Positions 50,080 through 60,045 of a DNA stretch of 64,000 nt are shown here, in pieces (position 1 is the first letter of the stretch; each line of letters begins with the position of its first letter). The position numbers were made by a program, and so were the translations under genes. The notes beneath the pieces are model-generated. The model was not told where the DNA came from. It worked only from the letters and a program-made list of their open reading frames with translations, and searched no databases. Source of the DNA: Meridianimarinicoccus zhengii (GTDB taxonomy: Bacteria; Pseudomonadota; Alphaproteobacteria; Rhodobacterales; Rhodobacteraceae). Location: contig NZ_QDFI01000016.1 of NCBI RefSeq assembly GCF_003254465.1, positions 1 through 64,000 on the forward strand, read 5' to 3'.

Positions 50080-53000
50080 ATGTCGATCACGGCCAGTATC
50101 TATCACCTGACGCATTACCGCTATGACCGCCCGGTCATGCTGGGGCCCCAGATCATCCGGCTGCGCCCCGCCGCCCATTCGCGCACGCGGGTGATTTCCC
50201 ATTCGCTCAAGGTGTCGCCCGGCCCCTATTTCGAGAACCACCAGCAGGACCCCTATGGCAACTGGCTGGCGCGCTACGTGTTTCCCGAACCCGTGCGCGA
50301 GTTCAAGATCGAGGTGGACCTCGTGGCCGACATGTCGGTCTACAACCCGTTCGATTTCTTCGTCGAGGAGATGGCCGAGGAATTTCCCTTCGAATACCCC
50401 GAGGACCTCGACCCGGACCTGTCGATCTATCGCAAACCGGAGCCGGCGGGGCCGCATCTGCGCGCCTTTCTTGCGTCCATCCCCCGCACACCGGAACGGA
50501 CCATCGATTTTCTCGTGAATCTCAACGCGCGGGTGTCACGCGAGGTGGGATATGTCATCCGCATGGAGCCCGGCGTGCAGACGCCCGAAGAGACGTTCGA
50601 GACCGGCAAGGGATCGTGCCGGGATTCGAGCTGGCTTCTGGTGCAGACGCTGCGGCACCTCGGCCTCGCAGCGCGGTTCGTGTCGGGGTATCTCATCCAG
50701 CTGAAACCGGACCTGAAGGCGCTGGACGGCCCGTCGGGGACGGAGGTCGATTTCACCGACCTGCACGCGTGGTGCGAGGTTTACCTGCCCGGTGCGGGGT
50801 GGATCGGGCTCGACCCCACATCGGGGCTGCTGACGGGCGAGAGCCACATTCCGCTGGCCGCCACGCCCCATTACCGCAACGCGGCCCCGATCAGCGGCGG
50901 CTTCACCGCCGACGGCCAGCCCGAGGTCGATTTCGATTTCGACATGCGGGTCCATCGCACCGCCGAGCATCCACGCATCACCAAACCGTTTTCCGACGAC
51001 GCATGGGCCGCTTTGAACAAGCTGGGTCATGATGTCGATAAACGGCTGGAGGCGGGCGACGTGCGCCTGACCATGGGCGGCGAGCCGACCTTCGTGTCCA
51101 TCGACGATTTCGAATCCCCCGAATGGAACAGCGACGCCGTGGGCCCCACCAAGCGCGTTCTGGCCGACAAGCTGATCCGCCGCCTGCGCGACCGCTTCGC
51201 GCCCGGCGGGTTCCTGCATTACGGACAGGGCAAGTGGTATCCGGGCGAGACCCTGCCGCGCTGGACCTTCTCGCTCTACTGGCGCGAGGACGGCCAGCCG
51301 ATCTGGCAGAACCCGGACCTCGTGGCCGAGGAAGACAGCAACCACGACGTCGGCCCCGCGCAGGCGGCGGAGTTGATGGCGCGCATGGCGGACACGCTGG
51401 GCGTGCCGCAGGACAACATCCTGCCCGCCTTCGAGGACCCCGCCGAATGGATGCTGCGCGAAGGCAACCTGCCCGAGAACGTGACGCCCGAGAATTCGAA
51501 GCTGAAGGACCCGGAAGAACGCGCCCGCATCGCGCGGGTGTTCGAACGGGGCCTGACCGAACCCGCGGGGTATGCCCTGCCGGTGCAGAAATGGCAGGCG
51601 AAATCCACCTCGGGCTGGCGGTCGGAACGCTGGAAACTGCGCCGGAAATACCTGTTCCTCGTGCCCGGCGACAGCCCGGTCGGCTATCGCCTGCCACTGA
51701 ACAGCCTGCCGTATATCGCGCCGGTGGCCTATCCCTACACCTATCCCGCGGACCCGTCCGAGCCGCGTGGCCCCCTGCCCGACCCGAAGACCATCGACCG
51801 CAGCGGCGACGGGCCCGACGGACACGCGCAGCCGCGGGCCAGCTTCACGCCCGACACGGCCCAGCAGGCGGGCGGGCAACGCCAGCCCGCACCGGCGAGC
51901 GAACTGGAAGGCCCCGTCCGGACCGCGCTTTCGGTGGAACCGCGCGCGGGGCGGCTGTGCGTGTTCATGCCGCCGGTGGAACGGATCGAGGATTATCTCG
52001 AGCTGGTGGAGGCCGCGGAAACCGCCGCCGCCGCCATGAAACTGCCTGTGCATATCGAAGGCTACGCGCCGCCCCACGATCCGCGCATGAGCGTGATCCG
52101 CGTGGCGCCCGATCCCGGCGTGCTGGAAATCAACATCCATCCCGCGAAGAACTGGAAGGAGTGCGTCGTCACGACCGAGGCGGTCTATGAAGAAGCCCGC
52201 CAGTGCCGCCTTGGTGCGGACAAGTTCATGATCGACGGACGGCACACCGGCACGGGCGGCGGCAACCATGTCGTCGTCGGCGGGGCCACGCCGCTCGACA
52301 GCCCGTTTCTGCGCCGGCCCGACCTGCTGAAGAGCCTGATCCTGTTCTGGCAGCGGCACCCGTCGCTCAGCTACCTCTTCTCCGGCATCTTCGTCGGGCC
52401 GACCAGCCAGGCGCCGCGGATCGACGAAGCCCGGCTCGACAGTCTTTACGAGCTGGAAATCGCGCTCGACCAGATCCATGCTCCCACGCAGGGCACGCCG
52501 CCGCTGCCGTGGCTGGTGGACCGGCTGTTGCGCAACATCCTGATCGACGTGACCGGCAACACGCACCGCGCCGAGATCTGCATCGACAAGCTCTATTCCC
52601 CCGACGGCCCGACCGGGCGGCTGGGGCTGGTGGAATTCCGCGGCTTCGAGATGCCGCCAGACCCGCGCATGAGCCTTGCCCAGCAGGTGCTGCTGCGGGC
52701 GATCATCGCGCGGCTTTGGGAGAACCCGTTGTCCGGTGCGCCGACCCGCTGGGGCACGGCGCTGCATGACCGGTTCATGCTGCCCCACTACGTCTGGGAG
52801 GATTTCGAGGACGTGCTGCGCGACCTGCGCGAACACGGCTTCAACGTAGAACCCGACTGGTTCAAGGCGCAGGCCGAATTCCGCTTCCCCTTCTGCGGCG
52901 AGATCGAGGCCGAGGGCGTGCAGCTGGAAATCCGGCAGGCGATGGAGCCGTGGCACGTGCTGGGCGAAACCGGGGCCATCGGCGGCACCGTGCGTTATAC

Positions 53001-53433
53001 CGACAGTTCCGTCGAACGCATCCAGGCGCGGCTGACCGCCGCGGACCCGGACCGCTATGTCGTGACCTGCAACCGCCGGCGCCTGCCCATGAAGCCCACG
53101 CGCATGAACGGCGTGTCGGTGGGGGCCGTGCGCTACAAGGCATGGCAGCCGCCCATGGCGCTGCACCCGGTGCTGCCGGTGGATGCGCCGCTGGTGTTCG
53201 ACATCTACGACACGTGGTCGGGCAAGGCGCTGGCGGGCTGCACCTATCACGTGGCGCACCCCGGCGGGCGGGCCTATGACACCTTCCCGGTCAACGGCAA
53301 CGAGGCCGAGGCGCGGCGCCTGTCGCGGTTCCAGTCCCATGGCCATTCGCCCGGCGCTTATGTGCCGCCGTCCGAAATGCCGCATCCGGAATTTCCGCTG
53401 ACGCTGGACCTGCGCCGCCGGTCCGGGCTCTGA
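50080..53433 (+). CDS. Transglutaminase-DUF2126 fusion protein
   Basis: 1117 residues. An N-terminal beta region (1-110, bact_transglu_N type, [18 protein letters not shown]) leads to a papain-like transglutaminase core with Cys180 ([10 protein letters not shown]), His229 ([10 protein letters not shown]) and Asp245 (GLDPTSGL). From about 330 to the end is DUF2126, with [44 protein letters not shown] and [17 protein letters not shown] recall DUF2126 being proposed as a glutamine-synthetase-like amidoligase, with no known substrate. First of a three-gene cluster; 4-base gap to the next. The ATG at 50080 starts the N-domain strand at once. Confidence 0.88.
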   Translation: MSITASIYHLTHYRYDRPVMLGPQIIRLRPAAHSRTRVISHSLKVSPGPYFENHQQDPYGNWLARYVFPEPVREFKIEVDLVADMSVYNPFDFFVEEMAEEFPFEYPEDLDPDLSIYRKPEPAGPHLRAFLASIPRTPERTIDFLVNLNARVSREVGYVIRMEPGVQTPEETFETGKGSCRDSSWLLVQTLRHLGLAARFVSGYLIQLKPDLKALDGPSGTEVDFTDLHAWCEVYLPGAGWIGLDPTSGLLTGESHIPLAATPHYRNAAPISGGFTADGQPEVDFDFDMRVHRTAEHPRITKPFSDDAWAALNKLGHDVDKRLEAGDVRLTMGGEPTFVSIDDFESPEWNSDAVGPTKRVLADKLIRRLRDRFAPGGFLHYGQGKWYPGETLPRWTFSLYWREDGQPIWQNPDLVAEEDSNHDVGPAQAAELMARMADTLGVPQDNILPAFEDPAEWMLREGNLPENVTPENSKLKDPEERARIARVFERGLTEPAGYALPVQKWQAKSTSGWRSERWKLRRKYLFLVPGDSPVGYRLPLNSLPYIAPVAYPYTYPADPSEPRGPLPDPKTIDRSGDGPDGHAQPRASFTPDTAQQAGGQRQPAPASELEGPVRTALSVEPRAGRLCVFMPPVERIEDYLELVEAAETAAAAMKLPVHIEGYAPPHDPRMSVIRVAPDPGVLEINIHPAKNWKECVVTTEAVYEEARQCRLGADKFMIDGRHTGTGGGNHVVVGGATPLDSPFLRRPDLLKSLILFWQRHPSLSYLFSGIFVGPTSQAPRIDEARLDSLYELEIALDQIHAPTQGTPPLPWLVDRLLRNILIDVTGNTHRAEICIDKLYSPDGPTGRLGLVEFRGFEMPPDPRMSLAQQVLLRAIIARLWENPLSGAPTRWGTALHDRFMLPHYVWEDFEDVLRDLREHGFNVEPDWFKAQAEFRFPFCGEIEAEGVQLEIRQAMEPWHVLGETGAIGGTVRYTDSSVERIQARLTAADPDRYVVTCNRRRLPMKPTRMNGVSVGAVRYKAWQPPMALHPVLPVDAPLVFDIYDTWSGKALAGCTYHVAHPGGRAYDTFPVNGNEAEARRLSRFQSHGHSPGAYVPPSEMPHPEFPLTLDLRRRSGL

Positions 53434-53437
53434 ACCG

Positions 53438-55852
53438 ATGCCCGAACGGGAACGGATGCGGGACGAAGGTCATGACCGGCTGTTGCGCGGCTACCGCGCG
53501 ACGGCCGGGAAGGCCGACGAACTGGTCTTTCCCGATGGCAGCCTGCGCCCGGTCTGGCGCGGCCTGATCGACCATCTGGCAAGGCTGACCCCGCCCGAGG
53601 TCGAGATGCGCTTCGCCCGCGGCGACCGCTACCTGCGCGATGCAGGCGTGTTCTATCGCAAGTACGACACGACCGGCCCGGCAGAACGGGACTGGCCGCT
53701 GGCGCATGTGCCGGTGATGATCGACCGCGACGAATGGGCCGGGATCGCGTCGGCCCTGCGCCAGCGCGCGGATCTGCTGGAACGGGTGGTGGCCGACCTT
53801 TATGGCCCCAACCGGCTGGTTGCCGATGGGCACCTGCCCGCATCGCTGGTCGCACAGAACGCAGGCTGGCTGCGGCCTCTTGTCGGTGTCACACCGCCGG
53901 ACGGACATTTCCTGCATGTCATCGCCTTCGAGATCGGGCGCGGACCGGACGGCAAGTGGTGGGTGCTGGGCGACCGGACGGAGGCGCCCTCGGGCGCGGG
54001 TTTTGCACTGGAAAACCGCACCGCTACTGCACGGATCTTCCCCGAATTCTTCGGGGGTCCGCGGATCGAGCGGCTTGCCGGGTTCTTCCGCGCCTTTCAA
54101 CAGGCGCTGGAGACCGCGCCGGACGGACACGACACGCCTGGGCGCATCGCGATCCTGACACCGGGGCCGATGAATGACGGGTATTTCGAACACACCTTCA
54201 TCGCGCGGCATCTGGGCTTGCTGCTGACCGAGGGTGAGGATCTGGTGGTGCGCGGCGGCCGCGTGCTGGTGCGCACCGTGGACGGGTTGCAGCCCGTGTC
54301 GGTGCTGTGGCGGCGGCTGGATGCCACCAGTTGCGACCCGATCGAGCTTGACCACAGGAGCCAGCTGGGCACGCCGGGGCTGATCGATGCGCTGCGGCAG
54401 GGCGGTGTGCGCATGGTCAACGCGCCGGGCACGGGCATCCTCGAAACCCGCGCCTTCCTGTCTTTCCTGCCGCGCATCTGCCGGGCGCTGACGGGCGGAC
54501 CGCTGGACATGCCCAACATCGCCACGTGGTGGTGCGGCCAGAAGCGTGAGCGCGAGCATGTGCTGGCGCAGCGTGCGCGCATGATGATCGGGCCCGCGTT
54601 TTCCACCCGCCTGCCGTTCGACGCCGCCGACGGCACGGCCCTCGCGGGCGGCACCGACCGCGAGGGGCTGGAACGCCGCCTTGCCATGCAGGGTCGCGAT
54701 CTTGTCGGGCAGGAGGCCGTGACGCTGTCCACCACGCCCGTCTGGGCCGATGGCCAGCTTGTCGCGCGCCCCCTTGCGCTGCGGGTTTTCATGGCGCGCA
54801 CGCCCGATGGCTGGCAGGCCATGCCCGGCGGTTACGCGCGCATCGGCAGCGACGCAGATACCGCGGCCATCGCGATGCAGCAGGGCGGCAAGGTGGCCGA
54901 TGTGTGGATCGTGGGCGACAGCGACCGTCCCTCCACGCCCGTCGCCGCGCGGCCCGCCACACGCACCCATCGGCAGGAGCCGGACGCACTCCCCAGCCGG
55001 TCGGCGGACAACCTGTTCTGGCTTGGGCGCTATGTCGAGCGGGCGGAAACCGCGATGCGGCTCTTCCGGGCCTATCACGACCGGCGCGGCAGCGGACTGC
55101 CGCCTGACATGCCGCTGATGGCCGAGCTTCAACGGCTGCTCGTGCCAGCCCCGCCCGGTCCCGCGCCGGTGCCCGATCCGGCACGGATGGCCCGCGCCTT
55201 CGACATGCCGCTGGAGGCGGCGCTGACCTGTGCGGGCCGGGTACGCGACCGGTTTTCCGTGGACGGGATGGTGGCACTTCAGGACCTGGTGAAGGCGGCC
55301 CGGAAGATGCGGGAAGAGACGATCCCGATGGAAGATATCCCGCGCAAGGTCAGCGTGCTCCTGCGCAAGATCACCGGGTTTTCCGGACTGGTGCACGAGA
55401 ACATGTACCGCTCCACCGGCTGGCGGTTCCTCAGCCTCGGGCTGTCGCTCGAACGGGCGGCGCAGACTGCGGCACTTCTGGCCGACCTGGCGCGGGACGA
55501 CGCGCCGGACGGGGCGCTCGACCTGATGCTGGAACTGGGCGACAGCGCCATGGCGCACCGCACGCGCTATGCCGGGGCGGCGACGCCGGTCAGCGTTGCC
55601 GACCTTATGGCGCTCGACGGTTCGAACCCGCGCGCGATCCTGTACCATCTCGACCGGGCAAAGGTGCAGATCGACCACCTGCCGCGCGCGACCGAGCAGG
55701 GTCGGCTTGGCCCCGTCGCCCGGCTTGCGTTGCAGTTGCACACGCGCCTGCGCGTGGAAACGGGCGAGACGCTGACCCCGGCCAAGCTGGACGGGATGCG
55801 CAGCGGTCTGTGGCGGCTGTCGGACCTGATGTCCGACATCTACCTGCGTTAG
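53438..55852 (+). CDS. Circularly permuted ATP-grasp fused to alpha-E domain
   Basis: 804 residues. Residues about 20-475 form a circularly permuted ATP-grasp type 2 domain (YRKYDTTGPAERDWPLAHVP, NRLVADGHLP, VLGDRTEAPSGAGFALENR, LVVRGGRVLVRTVDGLQPVSVLWRR, MPNIATWWCGQ). Residues about 520-800 form an all-helical alpha-E domain that opens RSADNLFWLGRYVERAETAMR. The two are often separate adjacent genes; here they are one chain. Predicted to ligate amino acids or a peptide with ATP, while alpha-E may be a scaffold or substrate domain. Substrate unknown. Flanked by transglutaminases. Confidence 0.88.
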   Translation: MPERERMRDEGHDRLLRGYRATAGKADELVFPDGSLRPVWRGLIDHLARLTPPEVEMRFARGDRYLRDAGVFYRKYDTTGPAERDWPLAHVPVMIDRDEWAGIASALRQRADLLERVVADLYGPNRLVADGHLPASLVAQNAGWLRPLVGVTPPDGHFLHVIAFEIGRGPDGKWWVLGDRTEAPSGAGFALENRTATARIFPEFFGGPRIERLAGFFRAFQQALETAPDGHDTPGRIAILTPGPMNDGYFEHTFIARHLGLLLTEGEDLVVRGGRVLVRTVDGLQPVSVLWRRLDATSCDPIELDHRSQLGTPGLIDALRQGGVRMVNAPGTGILETRAFLSFLPRICRALTGGPLDMPNIATWWCGQKREREHVLAQRARMMIGPAFSTRLPFDAADGTALAGGTDREGLERRLAMQGRDLVGQEAVTLSTTPVWADGQLVARPLALRVFMARTPDGWQAMPGGYARIGSDADTAAIAMQQGGKVADVWIVGDSDRPSTPVAARPATRTHRQEPDALPSRSADNLFWLGRYVERAETAMRLFRAYHDRRGSGLPPDMPLMAELQRLLVPAPPGPAPVPDPARMARAFDMPLEAALTCAGRVRDRFSVDGMVALQDLVKAARKMREETIPMEDIPRKVSVLLRKITGFSGLVHENMYRSTGWRFLSLGLSLERAAQTAALLADLARDDAPDGALDLMLELGDSAMAHRTRYAGAATPVSVADLMALDGSNPRAILYHLDRAKVQIDHLPRATEQGRLGPVARLALQLHTRLRVETGETLTPAKLDGMRSGLWRLSDLMSDIYLR

Positions 55853-55861
55853 GGGCTGGCC

Positions 55862-56770
55862 ATGCGCTTCGACATACGGCTTCGCATCACCCACGACTAT
55901 CCCGGCGCGGCGGGCACCGGGCGGCACCGTATCCGCGTCATGCCCGCCGACCTGCCGGGCCGACAGCGCCTGCTGCAACGGCATCTGCTGGTGACGCCCG
56001 CCCCGTCCGAGACCGGCACGCTGGCGGATTTCTTCGGCAATGCCGCGACGCTGGTGGTGCATGACGCACCCCACGAACAGATGACCATCGCCATGCGCGC
56101 GCAGGTCGAGGTGATCGAGCGCTCGGGCGATCTCGACGTGTCGGCGGCGCTGCCCGATCTGCCCGCCGAGATCGACGCGCTGCACACGCTGGCACCCGAT
56201 GCTCCGCATCACTTCCTCGGCCCCTCGCCCCGGGTGCCCGCCGATGACGGGATGGCTGCCTATGCCGCAGCACTGGCCGGTCCGCGCATGACCGCCCGCG
56301 GCACGGTGGAAGCGGTGGGCCGGGCGCTCCATGGCCACATGACCTTCGATCCGCGCGCGACCACTGTGGACACGCCCGCCGCGACCGCCTTCGCCGCGCG
56401 GCGCGGGGTGTGCCAGGACTTCACCCATATCATGATCGCCTGCCTGCGCAGCCTGGGCATCCCCGCGGGCTATGTCAGCGGCTACCTGCGCACCGAACCG
56501 CCCGCCGGCCAGCCCCGTCTGGAAGGCGCGGACGCCATGCATGCCTGGGTGCGGGCGTGGTGCGGCAGCGATACGGGCTGGGTGGAATACGATCCCACGA
56601 ACGCGGTCTTCCCCGGACAGGATCACATCGTGGTCGCCGTGGGGCGGGATTACGACGACATCGCGCCGGTGCAAGGCATCCTGCGCACCTCCGGCCCCAA
56701 CCTGATGAGCCAGGCGGTAGACGTGATTCCCGTCCTTCCGTCGCCCGCGCAGGGCGCGGTCCCCGGCTGA
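55862..56770 (+). CDS. Transglutaminase-like cysteine protease-fold protein
   Basis: 302 residues. N-terminal bact_transglu_N strands (1-85), then the papain-fold core with Cys184 (RRGVCQDFTHIM), His227 (DAMHAWVRAW) and Asp244 (VEYDPTNA); PAGYVSGYL is the family link. No signal peptide, so likely cytoplasmic. It lies 9 bases after the ATP-grasp gene and is the last of the cluster. Whether it hydrolyses or cross-links the product of the upstream ligase is unknown; the family includes peptidases as well as true transglutaminases. Confidence 0.88.
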   Translation: MRFDIRLRITHDYPGAAGTGRHRIRVMPADLPGRQRLLQRHLLVTPAPSETGTLADFFGNAATLVVHDAPHEQMTIAMRAQVEVIERSGDLDVSAALPDLPAEIDALHTLAPDAPHHFLGPSPRVPADDGMAAYAAALAGPRMTARGTVEAVGRALHGHMTFDPRATTVDTPAATAFAARRGVCQDFTHIMIACLRSLGIPAGYVSGYLRTEPPAGQPRLEGADAMHAWVRAWCGSDTGWVEYDPTNAVFPGQDHIVVAVGRDYDDIAPVQGILRTSGPNLMSQAVDVIPVLPSPAQGAVPG

Positions 56771-57064
56771 TCCTTCACGCAACGCCCGCGACGCGTCAGC
56801 GACCGTTGCCGATCGCTTGAATAATGGGCACGCACCGCGGTCTACGGGCCGCAGCCACGGTGTGGCTTTCTGCGCGCGCCCCGTCATGGCACTGTGATTG
56901 TGTCGGTAAGCGCGGCATCCGCTTGTTCCTCCCTTGTCGGGTGTCGCGCTTGTCCGGCGCGATCGGGGCCTTCGGGTCCTTTCGGAGTAGAAGCAGTCAG
57001 GCGGTGCCCGATGCGGCACCGTCGGGTCATTGCTCCAGCCTCATCATCGGATGGAGACTGCAGA

Positions 57065-58060
57065 ATGACACTTCAGGAACTTGGCCGGGAATCCCGTATC
57101 GGCGGCATGGGCCGCGAACGCGCACGCGACGTGGCACTGATCGACCTGTCGGATTTCGACACCCGCCGGGACGAGATCGCCGATCAGCTTTGGGATGCGG
57201 CAACCGGTCTGGGGCTGTTCCAGCTGACAGGTCACGGAATCCCGCTGGACCAGATCGAAGAGGCGTTCGCGCTGTCCGCCGCGTTCTTCGACCTGCCCGA
57301 AACGGACAAGGCCGCGCTGCCCCTGAAACCCGGCACCAACGCGGGCTGGGAATTCAAGAGCCAGGTGCGCCCCTCCACCGGCACGCCAGACCAGAAGGAA
57401 AGTTACCAGATCACGCGTCCGCGCATGGACGGGCTCTGGCCTGATGACGCGCGACTGCCCGGCTTTCGCGACAGGATGCTGGCCTTCGAGCGCGCCAACT
57501 GGGCGGTCGCGATGAGGGTGCTGTCATGCTTCGCACTCAAGCTGGGCTGGGATGCCGAATTCTTCACGCGCCACCACGACCCGGACAGCCCCGAATACCA
57601 GTCCACGCTGCGGCTGATCCACTACCTGCCCATGACCGATGCCAAGCCCGCGGATTTCGAAGGCTGGCGCGCCGGGGCGCATACGGATTTCGACTGCCTG
57701 ACGCTGCTGCACCAGAAGACCGGGCAAGGCGGCCTGCAGGTCTGCCCGGGTGCGGAGGCCGAGGGTGGTGACTGGACCAGCGTGGAACCGGTCACCGGGA
57801 CCATCACCTGCAATATCGGCGACATGCTGATGCGCTGGTCGGATGACCGACTCCTGTCCAACCCGCATCGGGTGCGGATGCCCCGGCCCGACGAATATCT
57901 CGGGCCGCGCTATTCGATCCCGTTCTTCGCGCAGGCCAATCGCGACGCGGTGCTGCAGGGGCCAGCGGCGAAGTATCCCGCCATCACCGCCGCGGATTAC
58001 ATCCAGTCCCGGCTGTCGGCGAATTTCGCGGCCATCAAGGCGCAACCGCAAGGCGTGTGA
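57065..58060 (+). CDS. 2-oxoglutarate/Fe(II)-dependent oxygenase, isopenicillin-N-synthase family
   Basis: 331 residues. The DIOX_N region opens DVALIDLSDFDTRRDEIADQLWDAA (about 22-46), followed by FQLTGHGIPLDQIEEAF. Iron ligands are His206 and Asp208 (GAHTDFD) and His268 (LLSNPHRV). The 2-oxoglutarate-binding Arg282 and Ser284 are in RYSIPFF. The substrate is not predictable; related enzymes oxidise small metabolites. ATG at 57065 is used since the frame upstream (to 56894) is non-homologous. The 294 bases before it hold no gene I can see. Confidence 0.88.
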   Translation: MTLQELGRESRIGGMGRERARDVALIDLSDFDTRRDEIADQLWDAATGLGLFQLTGHGIPLDQIEEAFALSAAFFDLPETDKAALPLKPGTNAGWEFKSQVRPSTGTPDQKESYQITRPRMDGLWPDDARLPGFRDRMLAFERANWAVAMRVLSCFALKLGWDAEFFTRHHDPDSPEYQSTLRLIHYLPMTDAKPADFEGWRAGAHTDFDCLTLLHQKTGQGGLQVCPGAEAEGGDWTSVEPVTGTITCNIGDMLMRWSDDRLLSNPHRVRMPRPDEYLGPRYSIPFFAQANRDAVLQGPAAKYPAITAADYIQSRLSANFAAIKAQPQGV

Positions 58061-58120
58061 CGGGGCGGCGGCGTGTCATGGTGGACACATCCTTTCCGGA
58101 TTCCCCCACTTTGGTAACCA

Positions 58121-58149
58121 TTGTGCGAATTCTGTATGGATTTTGTAAT
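58121..58149 (+). promoter_or_regulatory. Sigma-70-like promoter in an AT-rich patch
   Basis: TTGTGC (58121-58126), 17-base spacer, TGTAAT (58144-58149; 5 of 6 to TATAAT). It stands in a clearly AT-rich patch amid GC-rich sequence, about 40 bases before the 36-codon ORF. Confidence 0.5.
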
Positions 58150-58189
58150 TATATTAGTTTGTCATGGTGGCAGAGCAAAGGAGTTCCCC

Positions 58190-58300
58190 ATGGCCACCAC
58201 CGACAAGACCCCGCCGCAACAAAGCATCCCACCCATGGCACGCCGTCCACGCCCGGACCCGGCGAAACCGTTCGAATTCAAGGATTGGGCGATGATCTGA
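58190..58300 (+). CDS. 36-residue ORF with its own promoter and Shine-Dalgarno
   Basis: Reads MATTDKTPPQQSIPPMARRP, then a short charged part and an ending FEFKDWAMI. AAAGGAG lies about seven bases before the ATG, and a good promoter is about 40 bases upstream. Proline and basic residues dominate the first half and an acidic/aromatic end follows. No hydrophobic helix. Small proteins of this type are easily missed. No homology claim is made; the support is the promoter, ribosome site and codon-level order in an otherwise empty gap. Confidence 0.5.
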   Translation: MATTDKTPPQQSIPPMARRPRPDPAKPFEFKDWAMI

Positions 58301-58465
58301 ACCGACGCCCGCGCCGCTTTCGGGTGCGCGGACGACGACCGCTGTGGCGATCCGGCTGGCGCGGCGTGCGCGCGGCGACCGTGCCTCGCCCTTCGGATTG
58401 TACTTTGCCGCCACTGCAGCAAGGCGCTAGACGGTCTGCTATGGCAGTTTGACCGGACCCGGCGC
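58301..58465. other. Gap between the small ORF and the TfoX-like gene; nothing seen
   Basis: 165 GC-rich bases without a plausible frame, clear terminator hairpin or T-run. It must carry the promoter of the TfoX-like gene, but no convincing -35/-10 pair stands out. Confidence 0.5.
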
Positions 58466-58843
58466 ATGACCGACCCCATCCGCAGTATCCGCAATCTCGG
58501 CGCGGCCATGGAAGCTGCTTGCCATGCAGCCGGGATCATGGATGCGGAGACGCTGCGCGCGCTCGGGGCCGATGCTGCCTATGCGCAGATGATTGCCCAT
58601 GGGCACAGGCCCCATGTGCTTGCATTCTCCGCGCTGGCGCTGGGGCTTCAGGGGCGCCACTGGAACGACGCCGACCCCCGCGAAAAGGCGGCGCTGCGTG
58701 CCCGCTTCGATGCAGCCAAGGCCGCCGCCGCACGGTCGGTGCCACATGACAAGGGCCGCACCCCGATGGATGCGGCCCTCGACGAGATCGGGGTGATCGT
58801 GCGGGCGGCTCAGCCGACCAGTTCGAGACCCGAGAAGAAGTAG
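58466..58843 (+). CDS. TfoX C-terminal-domain protein
   Basis: 125 residues. [36 protein letters not shown] matches the helix-hairpin-helix-like TfoX C-terminal domain ('I.NLG..SE..L..AGI.....LR.LGA..AY'), with [21 protein letters not shown] its usual ending. The TfoX N-terminal domain is absent, so this is not a complete competence activator; stand-alone copies are common and of unknown role. Its last 34 bases overlap the 3' end of the convergent ndk gene. Confidence 0.8.
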   Translation: MTDPIRSIRNLGAAMEAACHAAGIMDAETLRALGADAAYAQMIAHGHRPHVLAFSALALGLQGRHWNDADPREKAALRARFDAAKAAAARSVPHDKGRTPMDAALDEIGVIVRAAQPTSSRPEKK

Positions 58844-59232
58844 GAGATTTCCACCGCAGCGGTTTCCGGCGCATCCGAGCCATGGACCGAATTCTCGCCG
58901 ACGCTTTCGGCGAACTCGGCGCGGATGGTGCCTTGTGCCGCTTCGGCGGGGTTGGTCGCGCCCATGACTTCACGGTTCTTGGCGATGGCATTGTCGCCTT
59001 CGAGAACCTGCACCACCACCGGGCCGGACGCCATGAAATCGCACAGCTCGTCATAGAACGGGCGTTCGGAATGGACGGCATAGAACACGCCCGCTTGCGC
59101 CTTGGTCATCTGGATGCGCTTCTGCGCGATGATGCGCAGGCCGGCTTCCTCGAACTTGGCGTTGATCTTGCCGGTCAGGTTGCGCTTCGTGGCGTCGGGC
59201 TTGATGATCGACAACGTGCGTTCGATGGCCAT
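58810..59232 (-). CDS. ndk: Nucleoside diphosphate kinase
   Basis: Transfers gamma-phosphate between nucleoside triphosphates and diphosphates. 140 residues, standard length. [18 protein letters not shown] at the start, and the phosphohistidine His117 in [16 protein letters not shown] at 59232 matches the universal [13 protein letters not shown] start; the longer frame upstream is not used. Convergent overlap with the TfoX-like gene at the 3' end. Confidence 0.97.
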   Translation of the reverse strand: MAIERTLSIIKPDATKRNLTGKINAKFEEAGLRIIAQKRIQMTKAQAGVFYAVHSERPFYDELCDFMASGPVVVQVLEGDNAIAKNREVMGATNPAEAAQGTIRAEFAESVGENSVHGSDAPETAAVEISYFFSGLELVG

Positions 59233-59370
59233 GATGATTACTCTTTCCCGTATCGGCGCGCAGGCCCCGTGCCCGCGGTCTTGTCGCGCGCCTGCTAGCA
59301 TGAGGGCGGGGCGTTGAAAAGCCGCGATTGACGGCCCGCGCGGGGCGAGCCGTCAACAGACCAGAGGACA

Positions 59371-59862
59371 TTACTGGATGCCGCCGCCCGTGCTTGTCCC
59401 CGTGCCTGTTCCAGTACCTGTCGCCATGCCTGTCCCGGTGCCGGTGCCCATGCCGCCGTCGTCCGGTTCCGGCAGGGGGTCGGATTCGCGGTAGCGATAG
59501 ACATATTCCTCCGTCGCTTCGGCCTCCTCGCGGGTAAGGCTCAACTCGACCACGTTCGCATCATACGAGATGTCGAGTTCGTTCCAGTTCACCGCGATGG
59601 CCTTCGATCCGAAGCCGAGGAACCCGCCCACGGACACGATGACGGCATTCACGGATCCGTCTTGCTGGTCGATGATGATATCCTGTATCGGGCCGATCTG
59701 CTCGTCGTCGGGCGTCACGATCCGCGCGCCAAGGATCCAGTCAGACCGCAGTTCCGATCCGTCCTGCCCTGAAACGATCACGTCCCCCGCATCCTGCGCG
59801 GTGGCGAAGGGCGCAAACACGACAAATGCGGCGGCAATCCCGGTGGTGATGATCGGTTTCAT
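59371..59862 (-). CDS. Exported PRC-barrel protein with Thr-Gly repeat tail
   Basis: 163 residues. Signal peptide about 1-22 (MKPIITTGIAAAFVVFAPFATA-QDAG). PRC-barrel domain about 40-118, with ILGARIVTPDDEQIGPIQDIIID and VNAVIVSVGGFLGFGSKAIAV. The C-terminal 25 or so residues alternate Gly and Thr (MGTGTGTGMATGTGTG then TSTGGG), a low-complexity tail encoded by a degenerate 6-base repeat. Periplasmic; role unknown, though PRC barrels often mediate protein contacts. ATG 59862 has GGAGG upstream; a start at 59889 would spoil the signal peptide. Confidence 0.8.
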   Translation of the reverse strand: MKPIITTGIAAAFVVFAPFATAQDAGDVIVSGQDGSELRSDWILGARIVTPDDEQIGPIQDIIIDQQDGSVNAVIVSVGGFLGFGSKAIAVNWNELDISYDANVVELSLTREEAEATEEYVYRYRESDPLPEPDDGGMGTGTGTGMATGTGTGTGTSTGGGIQ

Positions 59863-60045
59863 GAAGTCCTCCATCGGTTGGCGGCTCATCTGCGGGCCAC
59901 GACAAGGATGTGGGAACTCCGTCGCTTACCCAAAATTGGCAGGCCAGAACCTGCCGATTCCGACAGGTTCGGACGGCAAGAAAATGCCGCGCCCTGCCGG
60001 GACAGTCGCATTGACAAGCCGATCCGCGTCGGCCAAGCGGCCTTC

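Noticed and set aside
50536-53385. 949-codon minus-strand frame opposite the DUF2126 gene
   Set aside because: Same shadow effect; composition unlike any protein and no homology motif.
53291-57019. Very long antisense frame (over 1200 codons) opposite the ATP-grasp cluster
   Set aside because: It mirrors the codon phase of real genes in GC-rich DNA; the product is His/Arg/Gly-rich with no family motif, and the opposite strand carries clear enzymes.
58466-58843. Competence regulator TfoX/Sxy
   Set aside because: Only the C-terminal domain is present; a full activator needs the N-terminal domain, so the name was limited to the domain.
59396-59460. Independent DNA minisatellite
   Set aside because: The repeat lies fully in frame as the Thr-Gly tail of the PRC-barrel protein, so it is reported as part of that gene.
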